Source: Anaeramoeba flamelloides (lineage: Eukaryota > Metamonada > Anaeramoebidae). From it: a stretch of DNA of 64,000 nt. Made by a program: the position numbers and the translations under genes. The stretch covers positions 6,718,501 through 6,782,500 of the forward strand of contig JANTQA010000012.1 in assembly GCA_027625915.1 (NCBI GenBank), written 5' to 3'. Below the pieces are notes generated by a model, which saw only the letters and a program-made list of their open reading frames with translations, was not told where the DNA came from and ran no database searches. Below, in pieces: positions 42,871 through 54,495 of this stretch; position 1 is the stretch's first letter; each line of letters starts with the position of its first letter.

Positions 42871-43660
42871 GAGAAAACAAGATTTGGGAAACTTGTGAAA
42901 AATTACAAAAAAAAAATTTAAAAAAAAATTGATTATAAAAAAATAAAGCAAACCAATCAAAAGAAAATTTCGAAAACCAATTCTTATTCTTTCAAACCCA
43001 ACACTTTATAGAAGTAGCCTATCTATAAAGTTCAAATTTAAAACTTAGAAAAGTAACCTATTTCATTTGATCTATAGTTGGTCAAATAAATAGGTCATCT
43101 TTATTAAAAACAAATTATGGTTGATTTCTAGAAATTTTACACATAAAAAAAAAAACAACCACCAACCTATACAATACTTGAATAAAAATTTAAAACTTTT
43201 TAAGTTTTTGCCTTTTTTTATTCTTTTTTTTACTCTTTTATCTATTTTTATATCTTAATTTTTTTTTCCCACTCTTTATTTTTTCTTCTTTTTTTTTTTA
43301 TTCTCTTCTTTTTTTTTTACAGAAAACTAAATTGAGTTTAAAATACTTCTAATGACTGTAATTAAAAGGTTCTTTTGACTACTCTTTGAATTGGAAGTCA
43401 CAAATTTAGTCACGCCAAAACTCTCTCTTTAACAGATTAAGAGCTCTTGAGCACTTAAACCTTACCAATAAAGCCTACTAATCTCTTTTATTTCTTACTT
43501 TTCTTTCTCTTTTTCTTATCTTTATTTTAGATAACAATTTTTCTGATCATTTTTTTTTAAAAGCTATTTTATGAGCTATAATCTTATATACATTATAACT
43601 TGGATAAAAAAACACTAAATACAATTTTTGAGTTTCAGGAAGTGTTGTAGAGTGCCTAAC
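42871..43660. other. AT-rich intergenic region
   Basis: Long T runs and A runs; no gene seen. 43340-43440 includes AACTCTCTCTTTAACAGATTAA, which resembles a stretch near 28615-28640 (AAAATTCTCTCTTTAACAGATAA), suggesting another diverged dispersed repeat. Confidence 0.35.
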
Positions 43661-43892
43661 TTTTCCAGAATTCAAAAGAATAGAGAAAAATCTTTGATTG
43701 TACTCAATTCTTTTAAATTTTGGAAAAGCTAACGGAAGTTTTTTTTTTAATTTCTGAAATTAAAAAAAAAAATGCAGTTTAATTTTCCTTTTGTTTCTTA
43801 AATTTAAAAAAAGGAACTTTAGCTTTTCTAAAATTTAAAAGAATTAGAGTTAAATCTAAGATTTTACTCAATTCTTTTGAATTCTGGAAAAC
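43661..43892. repeat. two hairpin-repeat units
   Basis: Units at 43661-43728 and 43823-43892 have the same arm sequences as those at 39794 and 40193 (left arm with ATT(C/T)AAAAGAAT, right arm with CAATTCTTTT(A/G)AATT). GTAGAGTGCCTAAC just before the first unit is an inverted counterpart of the GGCACTCTAC seen near 21373. Confidence 0.65.
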
Positions 43893-44659
43893 CTAGCAAT
43901 TTAATTCTTTTCTAAATTTTTGTTTAGAAATTTTAATTAAGAATAATATTTTCTTTATCCTTTAACCAATAACTTGATAAATCATGAGCCTTTATTTTGA
44001 ATAATGTAGAAAATATTATTCTTATTATTTTTGTTAATTTTGATTAATTCTTTAATCCAAATTATTGATTTTTCTTTATAGAATTGACAGTACCATAAAA
44101 CTATTTTTAATTTAAATTCAACAGTCATGTGAAATTGCACTTCTCACAACAAAAAATTCAATTAACAAAAAAATTTCAAAGGATACTAAATTTAGCAAAA
44201 AATTCAATGAAAAAAACATTGTTTAATCTCATTCTCAATTTCAAAAATCCAAATTAGAAGTAAAAAATTCCATCGTTTCTTTTTAGATAAATTTTCAAAG
44301 GGTTAAATTTCTTCAATTTAAGCAAATTGTTTTAATAAAGTACAAAAACAATTTAATTCGGTTAAATCTAATTTGTGGTTATATTTGTAACCCTCTATTT
44401 TTGACAAAGTAAGGATTTTGTAACATTCTTTGAGATTAAAATAATTCATTTGAAAAATGAATTATTTGAAAATAAAAAAAATCTTGTAGATCTCAAAAGC
44501 GACCAAAGAGTGAAACTTCGAAAATCAACACAGCTTTTTTAAAATTATAAATCAAAACCTTTAAATTGGAAATCGAGTTTCACTCTTTGATGATTTTTTC
44601 TAAAAATGTACTCTTTTTTGTTGTTGGTTTTTTGAAATCGATCGTACATCACAGGTTGG
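43893..44659. other. AT-rich intergenic region
   Basis: No gene. 44330-44540 resembles 57080-57240 in part (CAATTTAAT-...-TAATCTGTGGTTAT, and GATCTCAAAA-G-ACCAA-GAGT-), a further diverged repeat pair. Confidence 0.35.
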
Positions 44660-45354
44660 TTAGTTTTTGATTGGTATTAGGCACTCTAAAAAGTTACAAA
44701 AAATTTTTTTAATTACCAACAATTTTTTACTGTAGTAATGTCTTGGCCCTCATAGAAAAGTTTTCAAGTAAAAATGATTCAAAATAAGAAAAAACTTACT
44801 AAAAAAATGTGTAATTCTTAATGTATTATCAACCAATGTATTATTCAAATTAATCCGGTTATTTGGATCGTTTTCTTCTGCCCGAAGTATTAATACTTTT
44901 CGAAGTACCTTATACCCAATCCAAGTATTAGGATCTTGTCCTTCAGAAATCAAGTGGTATCTAATCGTTCCTTCTCGAAACATGTAAACATAACGAATGT
45001 TTTTTGCTTTTTGTTTGAAAGCCAAGAGTGATAGAAGAAGGAAAAAAAATAAAAAAGGAAAAGGAAAAAACAAACAGTGTTTGGTCTTAGTTTTGATAAA
45101 AAAAAAGCTTTTAAAAGGGTTTTATTACTTTGGCAAATTGAAGGTGGTTGGAAATTTGGGTTTTTGATTGATTTAACAGAAGAATTTGAGATTTCTGTTA
45201 ATGGGTTTTTTTGTAGCTGATCTTTTAGGGAAGTCAATAACTCTTGGAATAATTGATCTGTAAACCAATCTGATCGATCAATTAATAATAGTATTGGTAA
45301 AACAATTTTAGGTCCGACTTGAAGATAATGATAACTTTGCTTTTTGAAGAACAT
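44660..45354 (-). CDS. unidentified spliced protein
   Basis: Three exons are inferred on the minus strand: 45354-45129 (ATG), 45006-44800 and 44685-44660, with GT-AG introns of 122 and 114 bp and matching phases, giving about 152 residues. Exon 1 contains GPKIVLPILLLIDRSDWFTD and PNFQPPSICQ; exon 2 reads KNIRYVYMFREGTIRYHLIS followed by EGQDPNTWIGYKVLRKVLIL and DPNNRINLNNTLVDNTLRI. The last exon is tentative: without its intron exon 2 runs on to a TGA at 44750. Composition is mixed and protein-like and differs from the Phe/Asn/Lys noise frames nearby. I do not recognise a family, and no signal peptide or clear membrane span remains after splicing. The first two exons are moderately supported. 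Confidence 0.5.
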
Positions 45355-47279
45355 TAAAGATAAAAAGTTAAAAAAATGATTTTGATCATGGGTTCCTTCA
45401 AAATAAATTTTTTAAGGGTTCTCTGAATTTGACAACCCGAACATACTGTTTTTAGATTTAAATTTATTTTTATTGACAGTTGGGGCTAACAATCCAAGAA
45501 AAAAGTTTAAATTTAGGATTTTTAGGGATTAGAGTCAACCAAGGAGAAACCTAAGATTAAAGTATGTTGTTATTGGCTGTAAATCACATTAGTTCGTCAT
45601 AATTCAAATGTCTCTGAAAAATCGATTAGTCAAGTAGTGATAATGGTTGATCTTCATCAATTAAAAATGATCCTTTTATTTGTAAAAAACTCAACAAAGT
45701 CAAAACATCTTTATTTTGCAACACATGTCAAGTTTGAATTATCAATATTCAGACGTCAAAATTGCAAAATATCTTTCTTAAATTTGTCTCTAAATGTAGA
45801 TTAGTAGCTAAAGATTATTTATTTTTATACTAAAAATTTACATTAATTAACGAATATATTCTTTTTGACCAATTATTTCTCAAATCTTGGAAATATATTG
45901 ATCTGCAGTTAAATTTATAAAAAGAAAACAAAAATAATCAGTTCTGAGGGTTTTTATGTTCATAATTATTGATTTATATTTGAAATTAAAAAATTTAAAA
46001 AAATGTTACATTTTGGGAGTTCCAAAGATGAATTAATAAAAAATGGAATTTATTATTCTGGTTTCTATTTTTGGATTTGGAAAAGTGATTTTAAAAAAAA
46101 TTCATAATATGAAAATTTTAAATAGTGATCATTAGTAAAAAATATAATAATTTAATGTATAATAAGATATATAATAGATTTTTTAGATCTAATTAAATCA
46201 GTCCAATAATAATATCATTTACGCCCAAATCAAACATACTTTGATTATGGGGAAATCTATGGTAAGGCTAATCCCTTAAGAAAACTTAATCAAAATGGTT
46301 CTTTTTAGCCAATTATTATATCTTTTCTGAAATTCAAATTTTAATTTGTAAATGTTCCAAAAACAAAGGATTCTAATTTTTTCTTGTTTATTTGGGTTCT
46401 ATTTTTATTTTTATTATTATTATTATTATATTTCCATGGAAGAAAATAGGACTTTTTCCTTCTGTTAAAAGAAGTAAATCAATAACAAATAATTACACAA
46501 ATCTCAAATTATTCTTAGTTTTCGATTGAAAAATCGTACTTGAATTGAGAATTCTCAATAAATTTATCTTCGTTTTTGTTTTAGGTTATATTCAATAAAA
46601 CATTGATTAGCTAATTTGTTAAAATTGAAATTTTTAATAAAATAATTTTGTTAATATTTTTTTGAAACCTAAGTTAAAAAAAAAAGATAAAAAAAAACCC
46701 TTTATTCTAGTCATGTTTATATTAGTTATTTTTAGAAAAAAGATCTTTGTTTAATAATACTCTACAAATTATGAGTAGTATTGAATTTTACTCGTTTTTT
46801 GTTTTTTTTTTGAGAAATAAATAGCTCTGTTCTTGGAAATGATGTTTTAATATTAAAAATAGAAGAGGCAGGGGATTAGAAGAATCTGAATTTTCTTTTT
46901 TTCTTAATTAACCAGTACTGTTTTTTATTTAAAAAAAATAGATTTTAAAATGTTTGTTATTAATGAGTGTTGGCTATTTATTTTGAGAATTTATAAGAGA
47001 TGAAGAAAACAACTTTGTAAAAAATGTCGAAATTTAGAAACAATTACTTTTTTCGTTGAGAGTCTCTTATTTTAAAACAGTTTTAAAGAATACTAAAATT
47101 TCTAGCTTTAAAGATTTAAAAAGAATGAAAAACTTTATAGAATTCTTCCATTTTTTTTTTTATGTGTTTTTAATTTTTTTCCTGAAGATCAACACTATTT
47201 CAACAAATAATAACTCATTCAATTTGACTCATTGTTTTGACAACAAGCAAAATGTTTTTCTTTCTGGGCGATATAAATA
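45355..47279. other. AT-rich intergenic region
   Basis: 1.9 kb; no gene supported. The plus-strand frame 47056-47400 overlaps the minus-strand basic frame at 47280 and is hydrophobic low complexity. Confidence 0.35.
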
Positions 47280-47579
47280 TCACCCTCTCAAGAAGAATAT
47301 ACTGCTTATTATCTTAACTTCGTACTGTTTAACGACAGTTGTTGATGATTTCACCTTTATATATGCCACTTTTTCACTAAAGTTGTCAGGAAATGGGTGA
47401 TCTTTCAAGGTATTCGTTATTTTCCCGGTTTTCTTAATTCTTTTTAATGATTCGATTTGGGCTTTATTTAGAGTTTTTGTGACAGTGTCATTAGTTCTTT
47501 TTTCTGATTTCATCTTCCTACGTTTTCTTCTAATCAATGGTTTCCCTTCCATCCATTTTTTCAATCTTCGAGAGATCAT
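47280..47579 (-). CDS. possible small basic protein
   Basis: A 99-residue frame from ATG 47577-47579, rich in Lys and Arg (MISRRLKKWMEGKPLIRRKR, then KAQIESLKRIKKTGKITNTL and HPFPDNFSEKVAYIKVKSST). Base composition is somewhat less AT-rich than the surroundings. No family is recognised. The frame immediately upstream in another phase (from ATG 47697) runs into the terminal repeat of the mobile element at 47657 and is probably chance. It could be a small nucleolar- or ribosome-type protein, a remnant, or noise. Confidence 0.3.
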   Translation of the reverse strand: MISRRLKKWMEGKPLIRRKRRKMKSEKRTNDTVTKTLNKAQIESLKRIKKTGKITNTLKDHPFPDNFSEKVAYIKVKSSTTVVKQYEVKIISSIFFLRG

Positions 47580-47656
47580 CCAATTTTAATTCTCTTAATT
47601 TCTTGATAAAATTACCTTTCCTTAGTAGAATCAAATGTGGAGTTGGATCAGTTCTA

Positions 47657-48095
47657 TGGTATTTCCAAAAAAGTGGAGCACATTTTTTTTTACATTTCAT
47701 AAAAAATAAACTTTGTTAGTGGTAGTATTCATTTATTGATGATATCAAATTAAGTTGAATATTAATACCAATTGAATAAATGGTTAAGGTATTTATTTTA
47801 AAATGAGTCGGATGAATTATTCCCAAAAAATGAAAAAAAAAATAGCACTTTTTTTGGTGAAAACAATGTACAACCAATTTCAATAAAAACCAGAAATATG
47901 GAAAGGGTACAAATGATTTTTTAAACAATAAAATACAGTTATATGTTTTCAATTCGATTGGAAAATTTGTTGTGATTAAACAAGTTTTGAAAACAGTTTT
48001 TTCGAACAAAAAGAAAATAATAAACACCAATTTTAGCACTTAAAAAATATCAGATAAAATCAAGATCAGAAAATTTAATATCTTTTATTTATGTA
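47657..48095. mobile_element. left part of a MITE-like element interrupted by a 703-bp MITE
   Basis: Homologous to the left half of 27015-27587, with the left terminal motif GGTATTTCCAAAAAAGTGG at 47658. The element resumes at 48801-48944 on the other side of the inserted 703-bp MITE. At the junction copy A reads TTTTATTTAAGTA directly into the AAATTGAATTATTA block, whereas here TTTTATTTATGTA is followed by the inserted element. The minus-strand frame at 47716-48039 is repeat DNA. Confidence 0.6.
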
Positions 48096-48798
48096 AACTA
48101 TTTTTCAGTCAGATGGGTCCAGTTATAATGGGTATAATACACGTGTTTAAAGGGTTTGCATAGATATAAGAAGAAAAATTTTATTTTGGAAATTTTCAAA
48201 ATTGAAATCATTTTTTCACATTTCTATACATTTTTGTTTTTTTTTTTAAATTTTTTTTTTAAAAACGTCATTCATTTGCAAAAAATTTTTTTATTGCAAG
48301 ATCAATAGTCACTTGGTAAAAACGTGTTATTCTAATGTCATTGAAACCATGTAAAGATTGTTGAGAAATCTATTGATTTCTATTGCAATTCAATTTGATC
48401 TTTGATCTTGATATTTGTTTAATAAATGTGAAAAATTTTCACTTCATTTTCATTTCCTTTTTCAAATAGAGACCACAAATACCAACAAACTTTGTTTGGG
48501 GGCTTAATTTCTAAAAGAAAAGTATGGAAAATGAAGTGAAAAATGTTTCATATTTATTATTCAAATACCAGTAGAAGTTCAAAACGAACATCCTTGTTTT
48601 TCTCAATAGGGCCCTAAGAATTTGAGTTTTTCAATTTTTAAGAAAAGCTATTGATTAATTAGTTTTCTTTCAAACATATATCAACATTTCTTTGATGTGT
48701 ATTATTCTCTTTATTTCTTATTTGTTCTTCAAAGGTCAATTATATAAAATAATTGATATTTGAAAAAAACGTTGGGACACTTTGACTGAAACAGAGTT
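48096..48798. mobile_element. 703-bp MITE, full-length copy nested in another element
   Basis: The termini are inverted: left AACTATTTTTCAGTCAGATG, right end (reverse complement) AACTCTGTTTCAGTCAAAGT, with TA duplications at 48094-48095 and 48799-48800. It has exactly the same length as the copy at 55446-56148, with which it shares most of its sequence. An internal palindrome around AAATTTTCACTTCATTTTC (about 48430) and AAAATGAAGTGAAAAATG (about 48530) adds secondary structure. TA flanks and CAGT-containing ends fit a Tc1/mariner-mobilised non-autonomous element. No protein. Confidence 0.85.
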
Positions 48799-48800
48799 TA

Positions 48801-48944
48801 ATAAAATAATAAGAAATAAATTGAATTATTACCAAGAATCGATAAATGGTAGTTAATGATTTTGGATATTTAAATGCTTTTTTTAAGATTGTGTTTAAAA
48901 GGTATATTTTAAAATAAATTTGTCCCACTTTATTGGAAATAGCT
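48801..48944. mobile_element. right part of the interrupted MITE-like element
   Basis: Continues the element of 47657-48095 after the insertion: AAATTGAATTATTA, TTTTGGATATTTAAAT and the end CTTTATTGGAAATAGCT match the right half of 27015-27587 in order. Confidence 0.6.
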
Positions 48945-49500
48945 TAGTTTCCCATTTGTGAAGTTACATGGCTCTAATTTGTACTTTGATTATTTGTTTT
49001 TTACATTTTTTGTATAAATCCAGGTATATATATTTTGTTATGTCCACCATAGTTAGATTTAAAATGTCAAACCCAGATAATACATGAATCAAAATGTTTT
49101 GTATTATTCGATTTTTTTCTAATAAAAAAAAATTTTTTTTTTTTGAAGAAACTCGAAAAATAATGTAATCGTGTATCCATTTATGTAATATAGTTAGTAA
49201 ATTTATCATTTTTAAAATCAAAACAATTTCAAAAATACACCATTCTTATCGGGTGTTACCTCTTGAATCTTGTACTGTAAACAATACCCAAAAAGAAAAA
49301 AGATAAAAAAAAATGAAAAAAAAAAAAAAAAAGAAACAAATGAACGATCCAAATATTTGAAGGATATTAAATAAAAAAACACATTCATGGATATTTTAAA
49401 CTTTTAGTCGATTTAAAGTTTGTTAATATCTTTTTATTTTTATTTGAATTCAATTTTCAGCCTAAAAATAAAAAATTGCCATCTTAAAATTAACAAAAAT
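48945..49500. other. AT-rich 3' flank of the PH-cupin gene
   Basis: No gene. It includes A runs at 49310-49340. The minus-strand frame 48964-49221 is Ile/Lys/Phe-rich and unsupported. Confidence 0.4.
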
Positions 49501-51341
49501 TTAATCAAATTTTAAAAGGAAAAATTTTGGTGCATCTTGGCCATCAATAATTTTGACGTCATGGCCTGGCTGGGCTATTATTAAATCACCTAAAGACAAT
49601 TTTTTTCCCTCTTCTTCATCAATTTTCAAAGACAAAGATCCCGATCTTGCGAACCATATTGAATTTTGATTTGCGACATGCAATTGCGTTTCCTTCTTCC
49701 AGACGCAATATTCACAAGAGACGCTTCCTATTTCGATCAAGGCAAGACCATTTTGCATTTCTTGTTCAAATTGGTTATCAGATAGGATTTTAATTACTTT
49801 ATTTTTGGTGAGTGTTTGCCCATTTATGGTTATTAAAATTACATTACAAATTCTTGCGCTACTGTTATTGATTGTGTATCTTTTATTTTGTGGTATTACA
49901 ACGATGTCTCCCGCCATAAGCTTACTGATTTCAGAGCCCATGGAGATTGTGATCTTGCCGTCCCTAACACAGAAAACTTGCGCGCCCTTTGAAGAATCAA
50001 TTGTTTCTTCGCTATCTTGTTTCATTGCAAGAAATTGAAGAGATGTTGCGCCATTGTCCAATAACTTGGGTCGGATATTATCATCATTTGCAGCATCAAC
50101 AATTATCTGTTTTTTTGCGAAAAGGTCTGAGAGATTTACAGCCTTTTGCAAATTCTGGTTCTTATTCTTTTCATTTACATTTTCTTTTTCCTTTTCCTTT
50201 TCATCATTTTTTTGATCTTGCACTAATTCTGAATTGCTTGATCCAAACCCAAATAGCCATTCGTTAACTCCATCGTCTTTCTTGAATCTTAATGGATCTT
50301 TTTGCTGTGGGTTTTTATTCCCTTTTCCATTCTCATTCTTTTTTTCCTTCTCGTTCTCCTTCTTGTTTTTTTCTGTTTTTTCTTTTGTTTTGTTTTTTTG
50401 TGCTTCCTCGTCAGAAGAAGATGAAATTGCTGAGACAACACGCTGGTTGCTTGAATTTTCTGGTAATTTGCTAGCCTTTTTGAAGAGATCTGCCCACTCG
50501 TATTTTAATTCATCGCTTTCAAATGCTAATGGGTACTGTTTCCCAGATTTTAAAACAAGTACAATAGAATGCTTCTTTTTAAAAGTACTAGTAATTACAG
50601 ACGATTCCCGAACATCAACAGTTCCTCTTAAAATTGTTTGGGACTGTTTTTTTGTTTTTTTGTTTTTTTGTTTTTTTGTTTTTTTTATTGTTTATTGTTG
50701 AATTTCGATTTTTGTTTTGTGTTTGTCGATTTTTGTTTTTTTATTTTTTTTAAATTTTTTGTTTTCGTTTTTTGTTTTTTGTGTTTTGTGTTTTTTATGT
50801 TTTATGTTTTGTTTTTTTGAAAAAGTTTTTGTTTGTGGAGATTATGTTTTAGTTGTTAATTATCAGTTTTTTTTAATTTTTTATTTTTTTTGAAAATTTC
50901 GAGAATGAAGAAAAAAAAGGGGGTTGTAATTAAAAATGGTAAAGTTCTTTAAGAAATCTCAAAGAGAAAAAAAATTGTTCTCTGTTCTTAAAATAAAAAG
51001 TAAAGGATTCTTTTTTTCCCTCAGGAATTTGTTTTTGTTTTTGTTTTTGTTTTGTTTTTTTCAAAGCTTTGCAAGAAAAAAGAAAAAAAGTGTTTAAGAT
51101 TTACTGGTGTTTTATAATATGACAATTGGGAGTCGCGTAAAACAACCCATCTTTTTTTCCAATTTTTAACAAAATGACCTCTTTTTGTGATCCTTTTTGG
51201 TGGATGTGTTTATTAATTAGAACAAAATTTTTTTTAATGTTTGGGAAAATAAAGAGAATTATAAGTAGAAAGACGCAGTAGTTTTGGATCTGAAGAACGA
51301 AGAAATTCTTACCAACCATCTTTATTGATTGTTGTACTCAT
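49501..51341 (-). CDS. PH-domain protein with C-terminal tandem cupin-like domains
   Basis: Three exons assembled on the minus strand: 51341-51313 (ATG, MSTTINKDGW), 51192-51105 and 50643-49501, with GT-AG introns of 120 and 461 bp and consistent phases, giving 419 residues. Residues 8-97 form a classic pleckstrin homology domain: GWITKRGHFVKNWKKRWVVL, DSQLSYYKTP, then LRGTVDV, a KKHSIVLVLKSGKQYPLAF strand pair and the final helix with the invariant Trp (LKYEWADLFKKA). The basic K-Xn-K-X-R pattern between strands 1 and 2 suggests phosphoinositide binding. A Lys/Glu/Asn-rich linker (about 100-205), including NEWLFGFG, follows. Residues about 235-312 and 335-419 look like two cupin barrels (GAQVFCVRDGKITISMG...LMAGDIVVIPQNKRYTI; NSIWFARSGSLSLKI...LSLGDLIIAQPGHDVKI). 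Metal-binding histidines are not evident, so these may bind ligands or proteins instead. The PH call is very sure, the cupins fairly. I know of no described family with this order. Confidence 0.88.
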
Positions 51342-53963
51342 TTTAAATTTTTTCTTTTTGGAAAGAAATAAATAAAAAAAATGGAACAATTTTGTTTTGA
51401 GATAAAAGAGTTTAAGAGATCTTTCTGAAAATTACTAAACTTGAAAAAAAACTTTTTTTGAAATTGATATTTTTAAGGGTTATGGGTTTATTGTCTCAAA
51501 TTTATGAATAAAATCATTTTTGGATGGTGTAAAAGAAATTCCTGAATAATGTATTAATTACAAAATAATGGTGTTTAAATTTTTCTATCAGGTTTTCGAA
51601 AAAAAACAAAACTCAATAATTAAAATCAAACTGAGAAAGAAGAAGTAATTTGTAATCAAAAATTCCCCAAATAAAAGTTTTTCCATGAAGAATCAAAAAT
51701 AAAACCAAGTAAAGAAGAAATAATTGTTATAACAATTTTACAGAACAAATCGTTAAATTAATGACTTTTTATCATAATTTTTTTCATTTTTTTGATTTCC
51801 TTTTTTAAATGTAATTTTTTATTAAATTTTGTACTCCAACCCTTTGTATTATTTCTAAAAAAGTTCATTATTTTTTATTTTTATTTAGAGGTAATATTTT
51901 GATATAAATATTTTGAAATATATACAATATGTGTCACCCATTCGTTCAGTTGGTACTAATAGTTTATATTATTAATTTTACTAAAAATAAATTTAAGAAG
52001 AAGATTCTAATTTTAAATCTAATTTATACTAAACTACTTTCGAAAAATAAGGGCCCAGTTTTTCAAATTATACTCACTAAACTAATTATATGAGGAACCC
52101 TGTAAATAATCATCAATAAACTAGAAGTTGATGGATAATCATCAGAAGATTAAATACTAACAAGGTGTCTTCTTTAAAAATTTTTATACGTTGAAAAAAA
52201 ATCTATTTCATTTTTTGTACAAAAATTTGGCTAAAAGAATCATCCAAAATTTTACAACATCTGGATATTATCGAATTTTTTTTCGGTTGTAAGAGTAATT
52301 TGATTGAGAATTAAATTGAAATTTTTCATCATGTAAAAATATTAAATGTAAACCAGTGAAGAAAAATTGACATCTGAAACTATTTGATTGAAGAAACTAA
52401 CAAACAAAAAAAAATCAAATTGTCATCTGATTGTTTGAAAATTTTTTTTTATTTTCTTCCAATTTTTCAGTCAAAAGTTTGGTTAGTAAATTATGAAGTA
52501 GAAAATTTTATTTAAATTACATCATTAATCAACTGCCCAACATCATATTGAAATCCAATGATTCTAGAACGAGATCTCGAAATTTGGGCCCCTATTTTTT
52601 GAATTTAGTTTATAAAAATAGTCATCTAATCCAGGTTTTAACAAGAATCATTGTATTTGTAAAAAAAAAAAAAAATTAGACAAAAATAAAAAATCATTTA
52701 GAACAAAAACAACAAATTTTATATTATAAAAATATGTAAATTATATATTTTTCATTTTATCCGATTGAAGGAGATTTTCAGATAAATATCAAAAAAAACA
52801 AAAAAAAAATATTATTTTGTAGTAAAACAACTATTGCAGAAAAAATGGTTTAAATAAGATGAAAAAACATACAACATTGTAGCAAAAAATATTATTATAT
52901 TGTATTTATTCTTTTTTTATATTTAAAAATTGTTATTTGTTTCAATTTTGTTTTTTTGAATTGATAAAGTTTTTAATAATTTGAAGATGTGCCCCACTGA
53001 AGTTCAAATTCTAAAAGCATTTTGGTGAGATTTCCAATTACAACAATATCAATTCAAATTTATATATATTTCATTTTTTTTTTTTTTGAATCTGCTAATA
53101 TTTAAATTTAAAAATAATTAAAATATTAAAAAAAAAAAAATAGCTTCAAAAACAAGATAATTTTATCCCAATTTGTCTCAAAGTTATAAGATTTTGTCAT
53201 AGTTGTTCAAGAACATTTTGGAATGAATTTTACCAATATTATTTCTTTTAAATTTTTACATAAATAGATAATAAAAATAATTCCTAATATAAATTATATT
53301 TGAAAGATAAAAAAATACCACAATCTTTTGTAAAGTTCACTATTAAGATACTTTTACAATTAGCAAATTTTAAATATTAACTAGATTTCAAATTTTTGGA
53401 CACAGTTTAAACAGTGGAAAGAAGATCATTACTGCACTTTAAATTTGTATTGGAAAGAATTTTGATTTTACAAACAATTTCATTTTTTGTCTTTTTTGTT
53501 TTGTTTTCATTTCCTTTTTTGCAGTTACTTAATCTGTTTGGTCAGATCTCGAAAATTTTTTCAATGGTTGATAGAAGGTTAGTGTTGAGTTTGTTAAATT
53601 GGAAAATCACATATAATTGGTAGATGGTATCTTAACATTTGATTGATCAACAATTGTTGGTGAAATTTTAACAAATTTACCCATACATTTTTTTTTTGGC
53701 CCGTTTCATTATTTTGGACACACCTGTCTTTATTTTTTGTTTTATATTTTTTTCTTTTATTTGGGTTAAAATGATTACTTATTAAAACATTAATACTGGG
53801 TAACTTAAATGTGGTTATATATTAGGTTTGGAAAAATACAATAAATTGGGTTTTTTTTGCCTATTTTTGATTTTGGGTGTATAAATTTTTGGAACGGGGT
53901 TTACTATCTTTCATGTTTTTTTTTAATTTATTTTTTAATGAAAGTGACACCTTTTGAAATATA
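51342..53963. other. AT-rich intergenic region with decayed repeat ends
   Basis: 2.6 kb without a supported gene. Motifs like the Tc1-type termini occur at about 52045 (reverse orientation), 52585 (TTGGGCCCCTATTTTTTGAA), 52986 (ATGTGCCCCACT) and 53886 (AATTTTTGGAACGGGG), suggesting several eroded copies, but no complete element can be delimited. Confidence 0.4.
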
Positions 53964-54495
53964 AAATATTTTCCAGTTAAATGATTACCATTACAATATC
54001 TGTATTATAAACATTTATGAGTTTTAATAAATGCTAGAAGAAAATTTCATATTTTGAATTTTCAAAAATAAAAGCATTTTTTTAAAGAAAAATTTACTTT
54101 TTTTTAATTTTTTTATTTTGAAAAAGTTTGTTTTACATATTTTTTTATTTATCTATGATCAATAATTACTTGGCAAAAATTGTTTAATATAATGTTACTA
54201 TTAGCTTGTGGGATGATTGTAAAAAAAATAATATGGATTTTAATGCAGCTTTTATTGATCCCAAATTTATAATTGTATGAAAATCTTTGTTTTTCTCAAT
54301 AGGCTTCTAAGAATTTGAGTTTTTCAAATAAAAATCTATTGATTGATTAAATTCACTTTATTATTTATTAAATGATCTTCAATATATATTATTCCACTCA
54401 TTTCACATTTTTTCTTTAAATACTAATTATAAAAATATTTAAGTATTTGTAATTTTTTTGTGGAACTTTCTCATAATAAAAGCATCTTTTAAATT
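53964..54495. mobile_element. degraded copy of the 703-bp MITE family
   Basis: Starts after TA with AAATATTTTCCAGTTAAATG and follows the family order (a GAAGAAAATTTCATATTTTG block, then CAATAATTACTTGGCAAAAA near 54160). The right end near GGAACTTTCTC (about 54460-54495) is eroded. The boundaries, especially the right one, are approximate. Confidence 0.5.

Noticed and set aside
47056-47400. 114-residue plus-strand frame
   Set aside because: No domain, hydrophobic low complexity, and it overlaps a more protein-like minus-strand frame.
47580-47697. A CKKKCAPLFWKYHRTDPTPH-like frame as the first exon of the small basic ORF
   Set aside because: It overlaps the terminal repeat of the MITE-like element at 47657, and no in-phase splice joins it to the downstream frame.
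49805-50701. Plus-strand frames opposite the PH-cupin gene
   Set aside because: The minus strand carries the PH and cupin homology; the plus frames are low complexity shadows.
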